Shown: positions 1 through 6,578 of the stretch, one piece after another | Position numbering within the stretch: the stretch's first letter is position 1 | How the letters are laid out: each line of letters starts with the position of its first letter | Assembly (NCBI GenBank): GCA_017935805.1 | Contig: JAGBGV010000179.1 | Span: forward strand, 1 to 21,384 | Reading direction: 5' to 3' | DNA length: 21,384 nt | Origin: Clostridia bacterium | GTDB lineage: Bacteria > Bacillota_A > Clostridia > Oscillospirales > CAG-272 | Translations under genes and position numbers: made by a program | Notes under the pieces: model-generated | The model's input: only the letters and a program-made list of their open reading frames with translations | The model's database searches: none | Told to the model about the DNA's origin: nothing

Positions 1-1133
1 TTATACTGTGAAAAGCTTACATCTGAGCCATGAAGACCAACAAAGGGGATGCAGGGGATATCAGCATTCTGGTACCCAACAATATCCCATCTTCCGTTGT
101 CAGGGCGCTTGGTATATTCGAAATCTCCTTTGCGCTCCACATATGTAAGCACATCAAATGCTCTCATCAAGAGCGCCCACTTCGCGTCCTCGTAAGTTGT
201 ATACTCACCGTAATACATGATGCCGTGCGTCTCACAAGCCTTTGAATAATCATCAATGAGCTTTTCAAGGAGTCCTGTAAGTCTTTCGGTTATACGATTA
301 TTGTGATTCCAAATCTTCTCCTGCACGTCCTTTCCGATGATGGGAAAGGCTGTTTCATATTTGTTTTCTTTCTTAATTAAGAAAGTCTGCTCTGTCAAAT
401 ATTCCAGTTCGTCTTCCATATAAGGCAGCGCAACGCCGAGTTCAATAGACAACTCCTCCGCTGTCGAAGGATTTCCATAAGCCTCAAGGAAAATATTCTT
501 GTACATTGCGTGATAAAGAATACTCCACGGCTGACCGTGATCCCCATACTTATCACAGCTGTTTGTGAATGAAATTTCTTCCGGCTTATAGCTTCTAACA
601 CCAAATTCTCTTGCCATATCCATACCTTCTTTCAAAATTTGTCTCGCTCGGAACAGTCGAGACTTCACAGTATTTATCGGAAGCGAGAGCACAGACGCAA
701 TCTCTCGAATGCTTTTATTCTCAATATAATGAGCAACAACGATGTTTCGATAATCACTTTTGATGAACGCCAGCTCACGCCGAAGCAGAGCCATTTGCTC
801 TGTATGTATCATTTCATCAAGGACAGTTTCATTTTCATCTTCGATTTCATAATCGCTGATATCAGAACCTGTTACCGACTCGTTTCGATTATGCTTTTCC
901 TTCGCCCATACTGAATAGCGGTTACGCGCAATCTGCCATACCCACGCTGAAAAGTTCGATGGCACCGTTCCTTTGTTCAAAGCAGCAATGATCTGGAATG
1001 CAATATCCTGCGTCAGATCTTCAGCTTCAATATGGTTTCCTGTCTTTTTCAGGCAGAAATAAAACAGCTTCTCCATATAATTCTCGGCAAACTCGCTTGT
1101 AAGCCCATCACGCAAAGCCTTCGATTCTTGCAT
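1..1133 (-). CDS. sigma-70 family RNA polymerase sigma factor with long C-terminal extension (3' end outside window)
   Basis: An open frame runs from the ATG at 1133 off the left edge, giving 377 codons without a stop. Residues ~12-95 look like sigma region 2: the core has acidic EAEDLTQDIAFQ followed by the WVWQIARNR helix. Residues ~110-170 look like region 4, with a helix-turn-helix around IREIASVLSLPINTVKSRLFRAR. A plain ECF factor would end near residue 180. This one continues for at least 195 more residues, starting with a segment (~205-265) that reads like a winged helix (STAEELSIELGVALPYMEDELEYL) and then a helical region. The start is fixed by GAAAGGAGG 8 nt upstream. The protein should direct RNA polymerase to a stress or envelope regulon, with the extension acting as a built-in sensor or anti-sigma-like module; that role is inference. 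No anti-sigma gene is visible because the downstream side is cut off. Confidence 0.85.
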   Translation of the reverse strand, partial: MQESKALRDGLTSEFAENYMEKLFYFCLKKTGNHIEAEDLTQDIAFQIIAALNKGTVPSNFSAWVWQIARNRYSVWAKEKHNRNESVTGSDISDYEIEDENETVLDEMIHTEQMALLRRELAFIKSDYRNIVVAHYIENKSIREIASVLSLPINTVKSRLFRARQILKEGMDMAREFGVRSYKPEEISFTNSCDKYGDHGQPWSILYHAMYKNIFLEAYGNPSTAEELSIELGVALPYMEDELEYLTEQTFLIKKENKYETAFPIIGKDVQEKIWNHNNRITERLTGLLEKLIDDYSKACETHGIMYYGEYTTYEDAKWALLMRAFDVLTYVERKGDFEYTKRPDNGRWDIVGYQNADIPCIPFVGLHGSDVSFSQY

Positions 1134-1196
1134 TTTCTCGCCTCCTTTCATCCATATAGTGTGGCGTTTTTGAATTTGGTTGCATTTATTTATAAA

Positions 1197-1225
1197 ATTA
1201 TATCATAATAATGTGAATCAGTCTA
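1197..1225 (-). promoter_or_regulatory. promoter of the sigma-factor gene
   Basis: On the minus strand TAGACT (1220-1225) and TATAAT (1197-1202) are separated by 17 bp. The predicted start leaves a ~57-nt leader before the strong ribosome binding site at 1141-1149. The -35 box is imperfect. Confidence 0.55.
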
Positions 1226-1260
1226 CAAAAAGCATTATGTCCACAAATGCATTTGCTTGT

Positions 1261-1297
1261 AATAAGAAAAAGGCAGAGAATGAAAAACACTCTCTGC
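1261..1297 (-). terminator. intrinsic terminator of the 81-aa membrane protein gene
   Basis: On the minus strand GCAGAGA (1291-1297) pairs with TCTCTGC (1273-1279) around an 11-nt loop, and is followed by CTTTTTCTTATT. It lies ~90 nt after the stop codon of the 81-aa gene and ahead of the sigma-factor promoter. Confidence 0.7.
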
Positions 1298-1305
1298 ATT
1301 CCACC

Positions 1306-1370
1306 CTCGGCAGGCAGCATATTCTTAAAGCCGTTCTTTAGAGTATACGCCATCTGCCCGAGACTTTTTT
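1306..1370 (+). other. long imperfect hairpin with a plus-strand T-tract, no plus-strand gene upstream
   Basis: CTCGGCAG (1306-1313) pairs with CTGCCCGAG (1354-1362) with one bulge. An inner imperfect stem around TAAAG-CCGTT-CTTTA continues it, and six T follow at 1365-1370. On the plus strand it resembles a terminator, but no plus-strand gene precedes it. On the minus strand it lies in the 3' untranslated region of the 81-aa gene. It may be an antisense terminator, a 3'-end RNA structure or the tail of a small RNA. Confidence 0.45.
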
Positions 1371-1384
1371 GTATTGTTCTTTAA

Positions 1385-1630
1385 TTATTTAACCATTCCG
1401 AGGAACTTCAGTACAGCAAGAATGATGCCTACAAGACCGTAAATGTCAAGCAAGCTTCCGAGAATCACAAAAATAAAGCCAACAACGGGAAGACCTGCAA
1501 GCAGACCGATAAGCAGACCACCGACAGTGCAAACAACGAGGAAAATTACAAGCTGCATAACAAGAGAAACAACATCCTTTTCCTGTACCTTAAAGGGAGT
1601 CGGCCATATCATCTTCAAATAATCAATCAT
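1385..1630 (-). CDS. small hydrophobic membrane protein, 81 aa, unknown function
   Basis: I do not recognise a named family. The start is the ATG at 1630, with AGGAGG 7 nt upstream; the longer open frame beginning at 1837 has no such site and crosses the promoter. The first ~22 residues are polar and amphipathic (PTPFKVQEKDV). Two hydrophobic stretches follow, ~24-45 and ~48-78, rich in G, V, I and L, suggesting two membrane-spanning helices and a very short tail. It is a single-gene unit with a near-consensus promoter and its own terminator, so it is probably well expressed. Its glycine-rich helices and size recall small envelope-stress membrane proteins, but that is only resemblance. Confidence 0.75.
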   Translation of the reverse strand: MIDYLKMIWPTPFKVQEKDVVSLVMQLVIFLVVCTVGGLLIGLLAGLPVVGFIFVILGSLLDIYGLVGIILAVLKFLGMVK

Positions 1631-1691
1631 AATGTGCCTCCTATGTAAAATAAAGATTATGGAAACAAAGCAATGCTTCCTATCACAGTTC

Positions 1692-1720
1692 AGTATAGCA
1701 TATTTTTCACTTTCTGTCAA
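1692..1720 (-). promoter_or_regulatory. strong promoter of the 81-aa membrane protein gene
   Basis: On the minus strand a consensus TTGACA (1715-1720) is separated by 17 bp from TATACT (1692-1697). The leader is ~55 nt and ends in AGGAGG. Confidence 0.75.
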
Positions 1721-1748
1721 TAAAAAAATGTCGCCGCACTGAATTTTG

Positions 1749-1777
1749 TTGAAAAAATCAAAGGGATGTGATACAAT
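1749..1777 (+). promoter_or_regulatory. promoter of the tyrosine phosphatase gene
   Basis: TTGAAA (1749-1754), 17-bp spacer, TACAAT (1772-1777). The predicted transcript starts ~27 nt before the ATG at 1811, leaving room for the GAAAGGAAG ribosome binding site. Confidence 0.7.
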
Positions 1778-1810
1778 TAATCCAAAGACAATAAACGAAA
1801 GGAAGTCACC

Positions 1811-2278
1811 ATGATAAGGGTCATGTTTGTGTGCCACGGGAATATTTGCCGCTCGCCCATGGCTGAGTTTATTTTGAAGAAAATGGCGGCAGAGCGCGGA
1901 ATCGAGAACATGTTGATCATATCCTCATCCGCGACAAGCACCGAAGAAATATGGAACGGAGTCGGCAATCCGGTATACCCTCCCGCAAGAGCAGAACTAA
2001 AAAAGCACGGCATTGATCCCGGCAGCAAACGCGCGGTACAGCTTCAGCGAGATGACTACGGCAAATATGACTTGTTCATCGGAATGGACTCGGCAAACAT
2101 CTGCAATATGAACCGAATTCTCGGCGGAGATCCCGAGGGCAAGATACGAAAGCTCATGGACTACACCAACCGCGGAGGAGATGTGGCTGATCCCTGGTAC
2201 TCCGACAGATTTGACATCGCTTACCGCGACATATACGACGGGTGTGAAGGCCTGCTCGAGTCACTTGAAATCGAATAA
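1811..2278 (+). CDS. low-molecular-weight protein-tyrosine phosphatase
   Basis: The 155-aa protein is the usual length for this family. The N-terminal phosphate-binding loop CHGNICRS gives the CX5R signature, with Cys8 as nucleophile and Arg14 binding phosphate. The general acid lies in the DPWY motif (Asp127). The family hydrolyses phosphotyrosine, and in many bacteria phosphoarginine, on cytoplasmic proteins. In Firmicutes relatives act on capsule tyrosine kinases (Wzb/YwqE context) or on McsB-type arginine marks (YwlE). No kinase gene lies beside it, so the substrate cannot be read from context. It is a monocistronic unit with its own promoter and terminator. The start is supported by GAAAGGAAG 7-8 nt upstream and by the P-loop beginning at the expected residue. 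Confidence 0.95.
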   Translation: MIRVMFVCHGNICRSPMAEFILKKMAAERGIENMLIISSSATSTEEIWNGVGNPVYPPARAELKKHGIDPGSKRAVQLQRDDYGKYDLFIGMDSANICNMNRILGGDPEGKIRKLMDYTNRGGDVADPWYSDRFDIAYRDIYDGCEGLLESLEIE

Positions 2279-2284
2279 ACACTA

Positions 2285-2321
2285 CATCCCTCCTGCTGTT
2301 TCTACAAGAGGGATGTTTTTT
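2285..2321 (+). terminator. terminator after the tyrosine phosphatase gene
   Basis: CATCCCTC (2285-2292) pairs perfectly with GAGGGATG (2308-2315), followed by TTTTTT. It lies 7 nt after the stop codon. The minus strand has only a weak T-tract after the same stem, so it serves the convergent gene poorly. Confidence 0.85.
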
Positions 2322-2331
2322 GCTATTTATA

Positions 2332-3207
2332 TCAGAAATTTCTCGGATAAATCACGCTGGGGTCAAAATCGGAGAGCGACTTAACTCCTGTTCGCGCCAT
2401 TGTTGCACGAAGCTCTCCTGTCATATCGTTGAGCCGTCTTGTAACTCCTACTGCACCTTCAGCGAGCGGTCCCATGAGATTTCTTCCCACGGATACAGCA
2501 TCAGCACCGAGAGCAAGTGCCTTGTAAGCATCCATTCCGCTCTCGATTCCGCAGTCAACAAATATCTTCATACTGTCGCCCACAGCCGCCTTGATCCGCG
2601 GAAGTGCCATAAGCGGCGGAATACAGCTATTCATTCTGCCGTGGTGGTGAGACACTACTATACCGCCAACTCCCGCTTCAGCGCACTTCACAGCATCCTG
2701 TACGCTGAGCACGCCCTTGACGATAAAGGGAACCTTTGACGCCTGAACGAACATTTTCAGTTCTTCAGTTGACTTCGGCTTCATAGGGAGATCACGGCAA
2801 ACATCATATTTACCGTCGTGTGAAAATGCGTGGTCGATATCCATACCCACAGCAAACGCGCCGTGTCGGTTAGCGTGCTCGATTCTCCACAGAACGTCAT
2901 CATTATTCGCATGAGGCTTGATTATTCTTACCGTTTTTGCGGCAGCAAATATCCGTTCCATCTCATCAGGTTCACCCATGCCGACCCAATGCACTGCTCC
3001 TGCGTCCTTCGCGCCTTTTGCAAACTCTACCATTCCGTCATCACAGATATTGTGCAGATGTGAAAGCGCCGCTGTCATGATTGGGGTTTCAAAAGTCTCT
3101 CCCCAAAGCTCAAATTTGGTATCGGGCAGATCTGAATCAATATACCGTGTCTCAAGCATCAAGGAATCGAAATATTCTCTTGTCATGTGATTGGAGTCGT
3201 GTGTCAT
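2332..3207 (-). CDS. FMN-dependent alpha-hydroxy-acid oxidase/dehydrogenase family protein (short form)
   Basis: The C-terminal two thirds is a clear TIM-barrel flavoenzyme of the glycolate oxidase / lactate dehydrogenase (LldD) family. FIVKGVLSVQDA carries the FMN-binding lysine (Lys164). SHHHGR (186-191) replaces the usual SNHGGR and keeps the catalytic His (188) and the substrate-binding Arg (191). IFVDCGIESGMD and VSVGRNLMGPLA form the phosphate-binding part. At 291 aa it is ~60-90 residues shorter than typical members, with little N-terminal helical region and no obvious counterpart of the early active-site tyrosine. Members oxidise a 2-hydroxy acid to the keto acid; the substrate here is unknown. 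It is the second gene of an operon, 20 bp after the GH2 gene, with AGGAGA upstream of its ATG. Annotation as lactate oxidase would go beyond the evidence. Confidence 0.85.
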   Translation of the reverse strand: MTHDSNHMTREYFDSLMLETRYIDSDLPDTKFELWGETFETPIMTAALSHLHNICDDGMVEFAKGAKDAGAVHWVGMGEPDEMERIFAAAKTVRIIKPHANNDDVLWRIEHANRHGAFAVGMDIDHAFSHDGKYDVCRDLPMKPKSTEELKMFVQASKVPFIVKGVLSVQDAVKCAEAGVGGIVVSHHHGRMNSCIPPLMALPRIKAAVGDSMKIFVDCGIESGMDAYKALALGADAVSVGRNLMGPLAEGAVGVTRRLNDMTGELRATMARTGVKSLSDFDPSVIYPRNF

Positions 3208-3227
3208 ATTTATTCTCCTAATGATAT

Positions 3228-4985
3228 TTAATCTTTGAGTTCTTCTCTCTTTTCAACAGCCGCAACTCTGCTCTGGGCGGCATTGAGGCGGGTTGCATCG
3301 AACTTTTCCCGTCTGTCGAAGGCGTAGATACCGTTCTTTTCCTGGAAAACGTCGGTGAGCTGTGTGTAGCAATATCCACCGATCTTCGGATGATCAAGTA
3401 GCACCTCAGTCAGAGATTCAAAGCGCTCATAGAACTCTTCTATCGTCTTCGGCGCTTCTCCGTATCCCCATGCCGCGCTGTGATCTTCGTCGAGACTCCA
3501 ATAGATCCCCCCAAACTCCGAAACAAAGTACGGCTGTCCGGGTATGTACGGCATATCGTGGTGAGGGAAGTTATACCAAATCGGTCCCTCTCCCGTGAGA
3601 AGTCCGCGGTGATGCTCCCTCAGTTCGTCAGGATTCTGCGTATAGTCATGTACATCGTAAATATCTGTTTTAACGTGAACGTATCCTGATGTATCAATGA
3701 TCGGGCGCATGGGATCTACCGAACGGGTCATTTCACATACTGTCTCAATGAGTCTGAAATTTCTGCCTACACCTGTTTCGTTGAAAGGACACCAGCACAC
3801 TATTGCAGGATGGTTGTAGTCTCTCCTAACGGCATCCATCCATTCGGGGAGAATTGACAAAAGAGCTTCCGCCTTTGATTCATCCATTCCCCAGTTTGGG
3901 TACTCGCCCCAGAGGATATACCCCGCTCTGTCCGCATGATACAAAAGACGAGGCTCAAACACCTTCATGTGAAGTCTTGCACCGTTAAAGCCTGCCGCCA
4001 TGGACAGCTCAATATCTTTTCTTAGATCCTCATCGGTAGGTGCAGTATAAATTCCGTCGGGGTAGTAGCCTTGGTCAAGCACAAGACGCTGGAACACAGG
4101 TTTACCGTTTATCTCAACAGCATATCCGTTTATTCGCACGTCACGCATACCGAAATAGCTTGTCACCGAGTCTTCCCCTGCTGTAAAGGTGAGATCATAA
4201 ATATTCGGCTCGCCAACATTCCAAAGCTTGGGAGACGGAATTTGAATGTGCAGTCGCGCATGCTTTCCGAGGACTTTGGCTTTTCCTGATACAACAGCGC
4301 CGCCTCTGAATGATACAGCAGCGGTTACCTCATCGATCCCGCAGTATTCTCCCTCGAGTGTCACAAGGATGTCCACAGCAGAAGCATTTACGTCGGGAGT
4401 TATCTTTAAGTTATCGATATAATTCTTCGGAACATATTCCATCCAAACAGTCTGCCATATGCCCGTGGAGCGCGTATAATGGCAACCCTTGTTGTAGAAG
4501 CCGTGATACATCTGCTTGCCCGTAGGCTGAAGGTCACTCTTGCCGTTGTCTTCCGCAAACACAGCGATCGAGTTGTTCCCTGCAGTTACAGCGTCGGTTA
4601 TGTCAAGAGTAAAAGGAGTATATCCCCCTGTATGATTCCCTACTTTTTTGTTGTTGAGGTATACCTCACAGTAATAATCCACCGCTCCGAAATGAAGCAG
4701 GATGCGCTTGTCCATTCCCTGCCACTCTGCGGGAACAGCAAACGTTCTGCGATACCAGCAGGCGGGGATAAAGTCCACGTACTCTATTCCCGAAAGCTTT
4801 GATTCCGGCACAAATGGCACGTTTATCTTGTGCGTATATGCTTCACTTGGGGCAGACCACATTTTCCTCTCGCGTCCCGAGTTACCAAAGTCAAAAGCAA
4901 ACTCCCACTCTCCGTTTAAGTTAAGCCAGTTATCTTCACGTACGAGCATAGGACGCGGATATTCAGGACGAGGTATGCTGTTCAT
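3228..4985 (-). CDS. glycoside hydrolase family 2 protein (beta-galactosidase/beta-glucuronidase type)
   Basis: The 585-aa protein has the GH2 order: an N-terminal jelly-roll sugar-binding domain (~1-185, with LNLNGEWEFAFD and a GGYTPFTLDIT motif), an immunoglobulin-like middle domain (~190-285), then a TIM barrel. Both catalytic acids are visible: the acid/base Glu403 in CPFNETG and the nucleophile Glu490 in VSEFGG. There is no signal peptide, so it should act in the cytoplasm on an imported glycoside. Length fits compact GH2 enzymes of the beta-glucuronidase/beta-galactosidase branch, not the ~1000-aa LacZ type. The exact substrate cannot be read from sequence. AGAGGAGGTCA precedes the ATG. 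It is the first gene of a two-gene operon with an FMN hydroxy-acid oxidase homologue; no transporter or sugar regulator is adjacent. Confidence 0.92.
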   Translation of the reverse strand: MNSIPRPEYPRPMLVREDNWLNLNGEWEFAFDFGNSGRERKMWSAPSEAYTHKINVPFVPESKLSGIEYVDFIPACWYRRTFAVPAEWQGMDKRILLHFGAVDYYCEVYLNNKKVGNHTGGYTPFTLDITDAVTAGNNSIAVFAEDNGKSDLQPTGKQMYHGFYNKGCHYTRSTGIWQTVWMEYVPKNYIDNLKITPDVNASAVDILVTLEGEYCGIDEVTAAVSFRGGAVVSGKAKVLGKHARLHIQIPSPKLWNVGEPNIYDLTFTAGEDSVTSYFGMRDVRINGYAVEINGKPVFQRLVLDQGYYPDGIYTAPTDEDLRKDIELSMAAGFNGARLHMKVFEPRLLYHADRAGYILWGEYPNWGMDESKAEALLSILPEWMDAVRRDYNHPAIVCWCPFNETGVGRNFRLIETVCEMTRSVDPMRPIIDTSGYVHVKTDIYDVHDYTQNPDELREHHRGLLTGEGPIWYNFPHHDMPYIPGQPYFVSEFGGIYWSLDEDHSAAWGYGEAPKTIEEFYERFESLTEVLLDHPKIGGYCYTQLTDVFQEKNGIYAFDRREKFDATRLNAAQSRVAAVEKREELKD

Positions 4986-5021
4986 AAAAATGACCTCCTC
5001 TGGGTGATACAGTATGATTTT

Positions 5022-5050
5022 ATACTATCATATACCCGCGAGAAAGTCAA
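5022..5050 (-). promoter_or_regulatory. promoter of the GH2 operon
   Basis: On the minus strand TTGACT (5045-5050), 17-bp spacer, TAGTAT (5022-5027). It lies immediately after the ferredoxin stop codon and ~37 bp before the GH2 ATG. Confidence 0.6.
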
Positions 5051-5065
5051 TGAAAATATGTTTTC

Positions 5066-5773
5066 TTATTCGATTATTCTGCCATCAGTTGACACGGTCA
5101 CAATTGTCCACGGAATAAACTTTCCGCTTGCCATAAGAGCACGCTTTGCAGCATTTTCAATTCCGCCGCAGCAAGGTACTTCCATTCGCACGATGGTCAC
5201 GCTCTTTATATCGTTGTTCTTAATGATGGCGGTAAGCTTCTCTGCGTAGTCACCTTCGTCAAGCTTGGGACATCCGATGAGAGTAACTCGGTTACGGATA
5301 AAACGATTATGGAAGTCGCCGTACGCGTATGCTGTACAGTCTGCCGCGATGAGAAGATTTGCCCCGTCGAAGTAAGGTGCGTTCACCGGAACAAGCTTGA
5401 TCTGCACGGGCCACTGGGAAAGCTGACTTACCGTGGGACGGCTTTGTTCAACAGCACATGATGACTCCCGTTTTATAGCTCTCGACTGTGTACCCGGGCA
5501 TCCACATGGGAGAGTTTTCGGAACCATTGATGCTTTATCAGCCTGTGCACGTTTAACTGCTGCCTCGTCATATTCAGGTGCCTCTCTCATCTCAAAGGTG
5601 ATAGCACCTGTAGGACAAGCGGGCAAGCAATCTCCCAGTCCGTCGCAGTAATCTTCCCTGGTCAGCTTCGCTTTGCCGCCGATCATCTCTATAGCACCCT
5701 CGTGACAAGCAGCCGCACAAGCTCCGCATCCGTTGCACTTTTCTTCGTCGATCTTTATAATTTTGCGTAACAT
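5066..5773 (-). CDS. 4Fe-4S ferredoxin-type redox protein
   Basis: The 235-aa cytoplasmic protein starts with a ferredoxin domain. The first site is a full CxxCxxCxxxC (Cys13, 16, 19, 23). The second reads CDGLGDCLPACP, with Cys43, 49 and 53 but Leu46 where the second Cys normally sits. Further cysteines follow in CGCPG (90, 92), at 146 and 168, and in EVPCCGG (201-202), next to a LSQWPVQ motif. This layout matches an anaerobe-specific family often found beside Crp/Fnr regulators and hybrid cluster protein genes (family knowledge). It is probably an electron carrier or redox/nitrosative stress protein; its exact partner is unknown. GGAGG lies 8 nt before the ATG. It is transcribed divergently from the Crp/Fnr gene, with a shared palindrome positioned to activate it. 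Confidence 0.88.
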   Translation of the reverse strand: MLRKIIKIDEEKCNGCGACAAACHEGAIEMIGGKAKLTREDYCDGLGDCLPACPTGAITFEMREAPEYDEAAVKRAQADKASMVPKTLPCGCPGTQSRAIKRESSCAVEQSRPTVSQLSQWPVQIKLVPVNAPYFDGANLLIAADCTAYAYGDFHNRFIRNRVTLIGCPKLDEGDYAEKLTAIIKNNDIKSVTIVRMEVPCCGGIENAAKRALMASGKFIPWTIVTVSTDGRIIE

Positions 5774-5802
5774 ATTTATCCTCCGAATTTTGTATTTGGT
5801 TC

Positions 5803-5831
5803 TTGATTTTTCGTTTACATTATAGTATAAT
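5803..5831 (+). promoter_or_regulatory. promoter of the Crp/Fnr regulator gene
   Basis: TTGATT (5803-5808), 17-bp spacer, TATAAT (5826-5831). The predicted start is near 5838. This rules out translation from the upstream in-frame ATG at 5803, which lies inside the -35 box. Confidence 0.75.
5819..5824 (-). promoter_or_regulatory. -10 box of the divergent ferredoxin gene
   Basis: On the minus strand TATAAT occupies 5819-5824, giving a predicted start near 5812 and a ~39-nt leader. No good -35 box lies 17 bp upstream. That is typical of activator-dependent promoters, and the palindrome at 5846-5861 is centred 41.5 bp before this start. Confidence 0.5.
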
Positions 5832-5845
5832 TGAATCAGAAATTC

Positions 5846-5861
5846 TGTTGAAAATTCAACA
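5846..5861. promoter_or_regulatory. probable Crp/Fnr operator (TGTTGAA-AA-TTCAACA)
   Basis: This is a perfect inverted repeat with 7-bp arms and a 2-bp centre, lying between the divergent ferredoxin and Crp/Fnr genes. For the ferredoxin promoter its centre is at about -41.5, the class II activator position. For the regulator's own promoter it covers about +9 to +24, as expected of a self-repression site. The positions rest on predicted transcription starts. Confidence 0.6.
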
Positions 5862-5874
5862 AAGCGAGCTGTAT

Positions 5875-6546
5875 ATGAAAAAATATTATGATATTCTCCG
5901 CCGTTGTCCCCTATTCGAGGGAATCAGCGACAGCGATCTCATACCAATGATGGGATGCGTCGGCGGAACAGTAAAAAAATATGATAAACGTGAGAATATT
6001 TTCTCCGAGGGAGATCTTGCAAAAAGCGTTGGGATAATGCTGTCAGGAAAGGCGCAGGTTATCCGTGTTGACTACTACGGCAACCGTTCAATAATGGAGA
6101 GCGTTTCTCCAACCGAGCTGTTCGGTGAGTCATTCGCCTGCGGAGGAGCGCGTCAGATTCCCGTAGACGTTGTGGCAACGGAGGATTCCGAGGTCCTGCT
6201 AATGGACTGTGCAAGGATCACTCGCTCATGCTCCAATGCCTGCAGCTTCCATCAGCAGCTCATATTCAATCTTATGAAGGTAATGGCAAGCAAAAACCTG
6301 AACTTTCATCAAAAGATCGAAATAACCTCCAAGCGCACCACACGGGAGAAGCTGATGACCTATCTTCTGCTTCAGGCGAAGAAGAATCGCTCTGCCTCAT
6401 TTGAGATACCTTACGACAGGCAGGAGCTTGCCGATTATCTCGAGGTTGACCGCAGCGGACTGTCAGCGGAGATAAGCAAGCTACGCCGCGAGGGTGTACT
6501 GACATCGGAGAAAAAACGCTTCACTCTGCTTGACGAGGCAGAATAA
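5875..6546 (+). CDS. Crp/Fnr family transcriptional regulator (HcpR-like)
   Basis: The chosen start at 5875 gives 223 aa, the normal length for the family. An upstream ATG at 5803 overlaps the -35 box and is rejected; the chosen ATG has only a weak ribosome binding site. Residues ~8-115 form the cyclic-nucleotide-like beta barrel (KRENIFSEGDLAKSVGIMLSGKAQV, ELFGESFACGG). A long dimerisation helix follows, then a C-terminal winged helix (~165-215) with recognition helix DRSGLSAEISKLRREG. There are cysteines at 11, 27 and several later positions, but no N-terminal Fnr-type iron-sulfur motif. Context with the divergent 4Fe-4S protein points to redox or nitric-oxide sensing, as in HcpR; that is inference. 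It probably activates the ferredoxin gene and represses itself. Exodeoxyribonuclease III follows 32 bp downstream and may be co-transcribed. Confidence 0.88.
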   Translation: MKKYYDILRRCPLFEGISDSDLIPMMGCVGGTVKKYDKRENIFSEGDLAKSVGIMLSGKAQVIRVDYYGNRSIMESVSPTELFGESFACGGARQIPVDVVATEDSEVLLMDCARITRSCSNACSFHQQLIFNLMKVMASKNLNFHQKIEITSKRTTREKLMTYLLLQAKKNRSASFEIPYDRQELADYLEVDRSGLSAEISKLRREGVLTSEKKRFTLLDEAE

Positions 6547-6578
6547 GCGGCAGGATCAAACGAAAGGAGTAACAAAAA

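Noticed and set aside
1200..1370. 6S RNA
   Set aside because: The length would fit, but the 5' and 3' parts do not pair into the long rod with a central bubble that defines 6S RNA.
4479..5007. Plus-strand frames opposite the GH2 gene
   Set aside because: These are shadows of a clear GH2 coding frame on the other strand.
5803..5874. Longer N-terminus of the Crp/Fnr regulator starting at 5803
   Set aside because: That ATG lies in the -35 box of the gene's own promoter, upstream of the predicted transcript start, and the extra residues do not fit the family.
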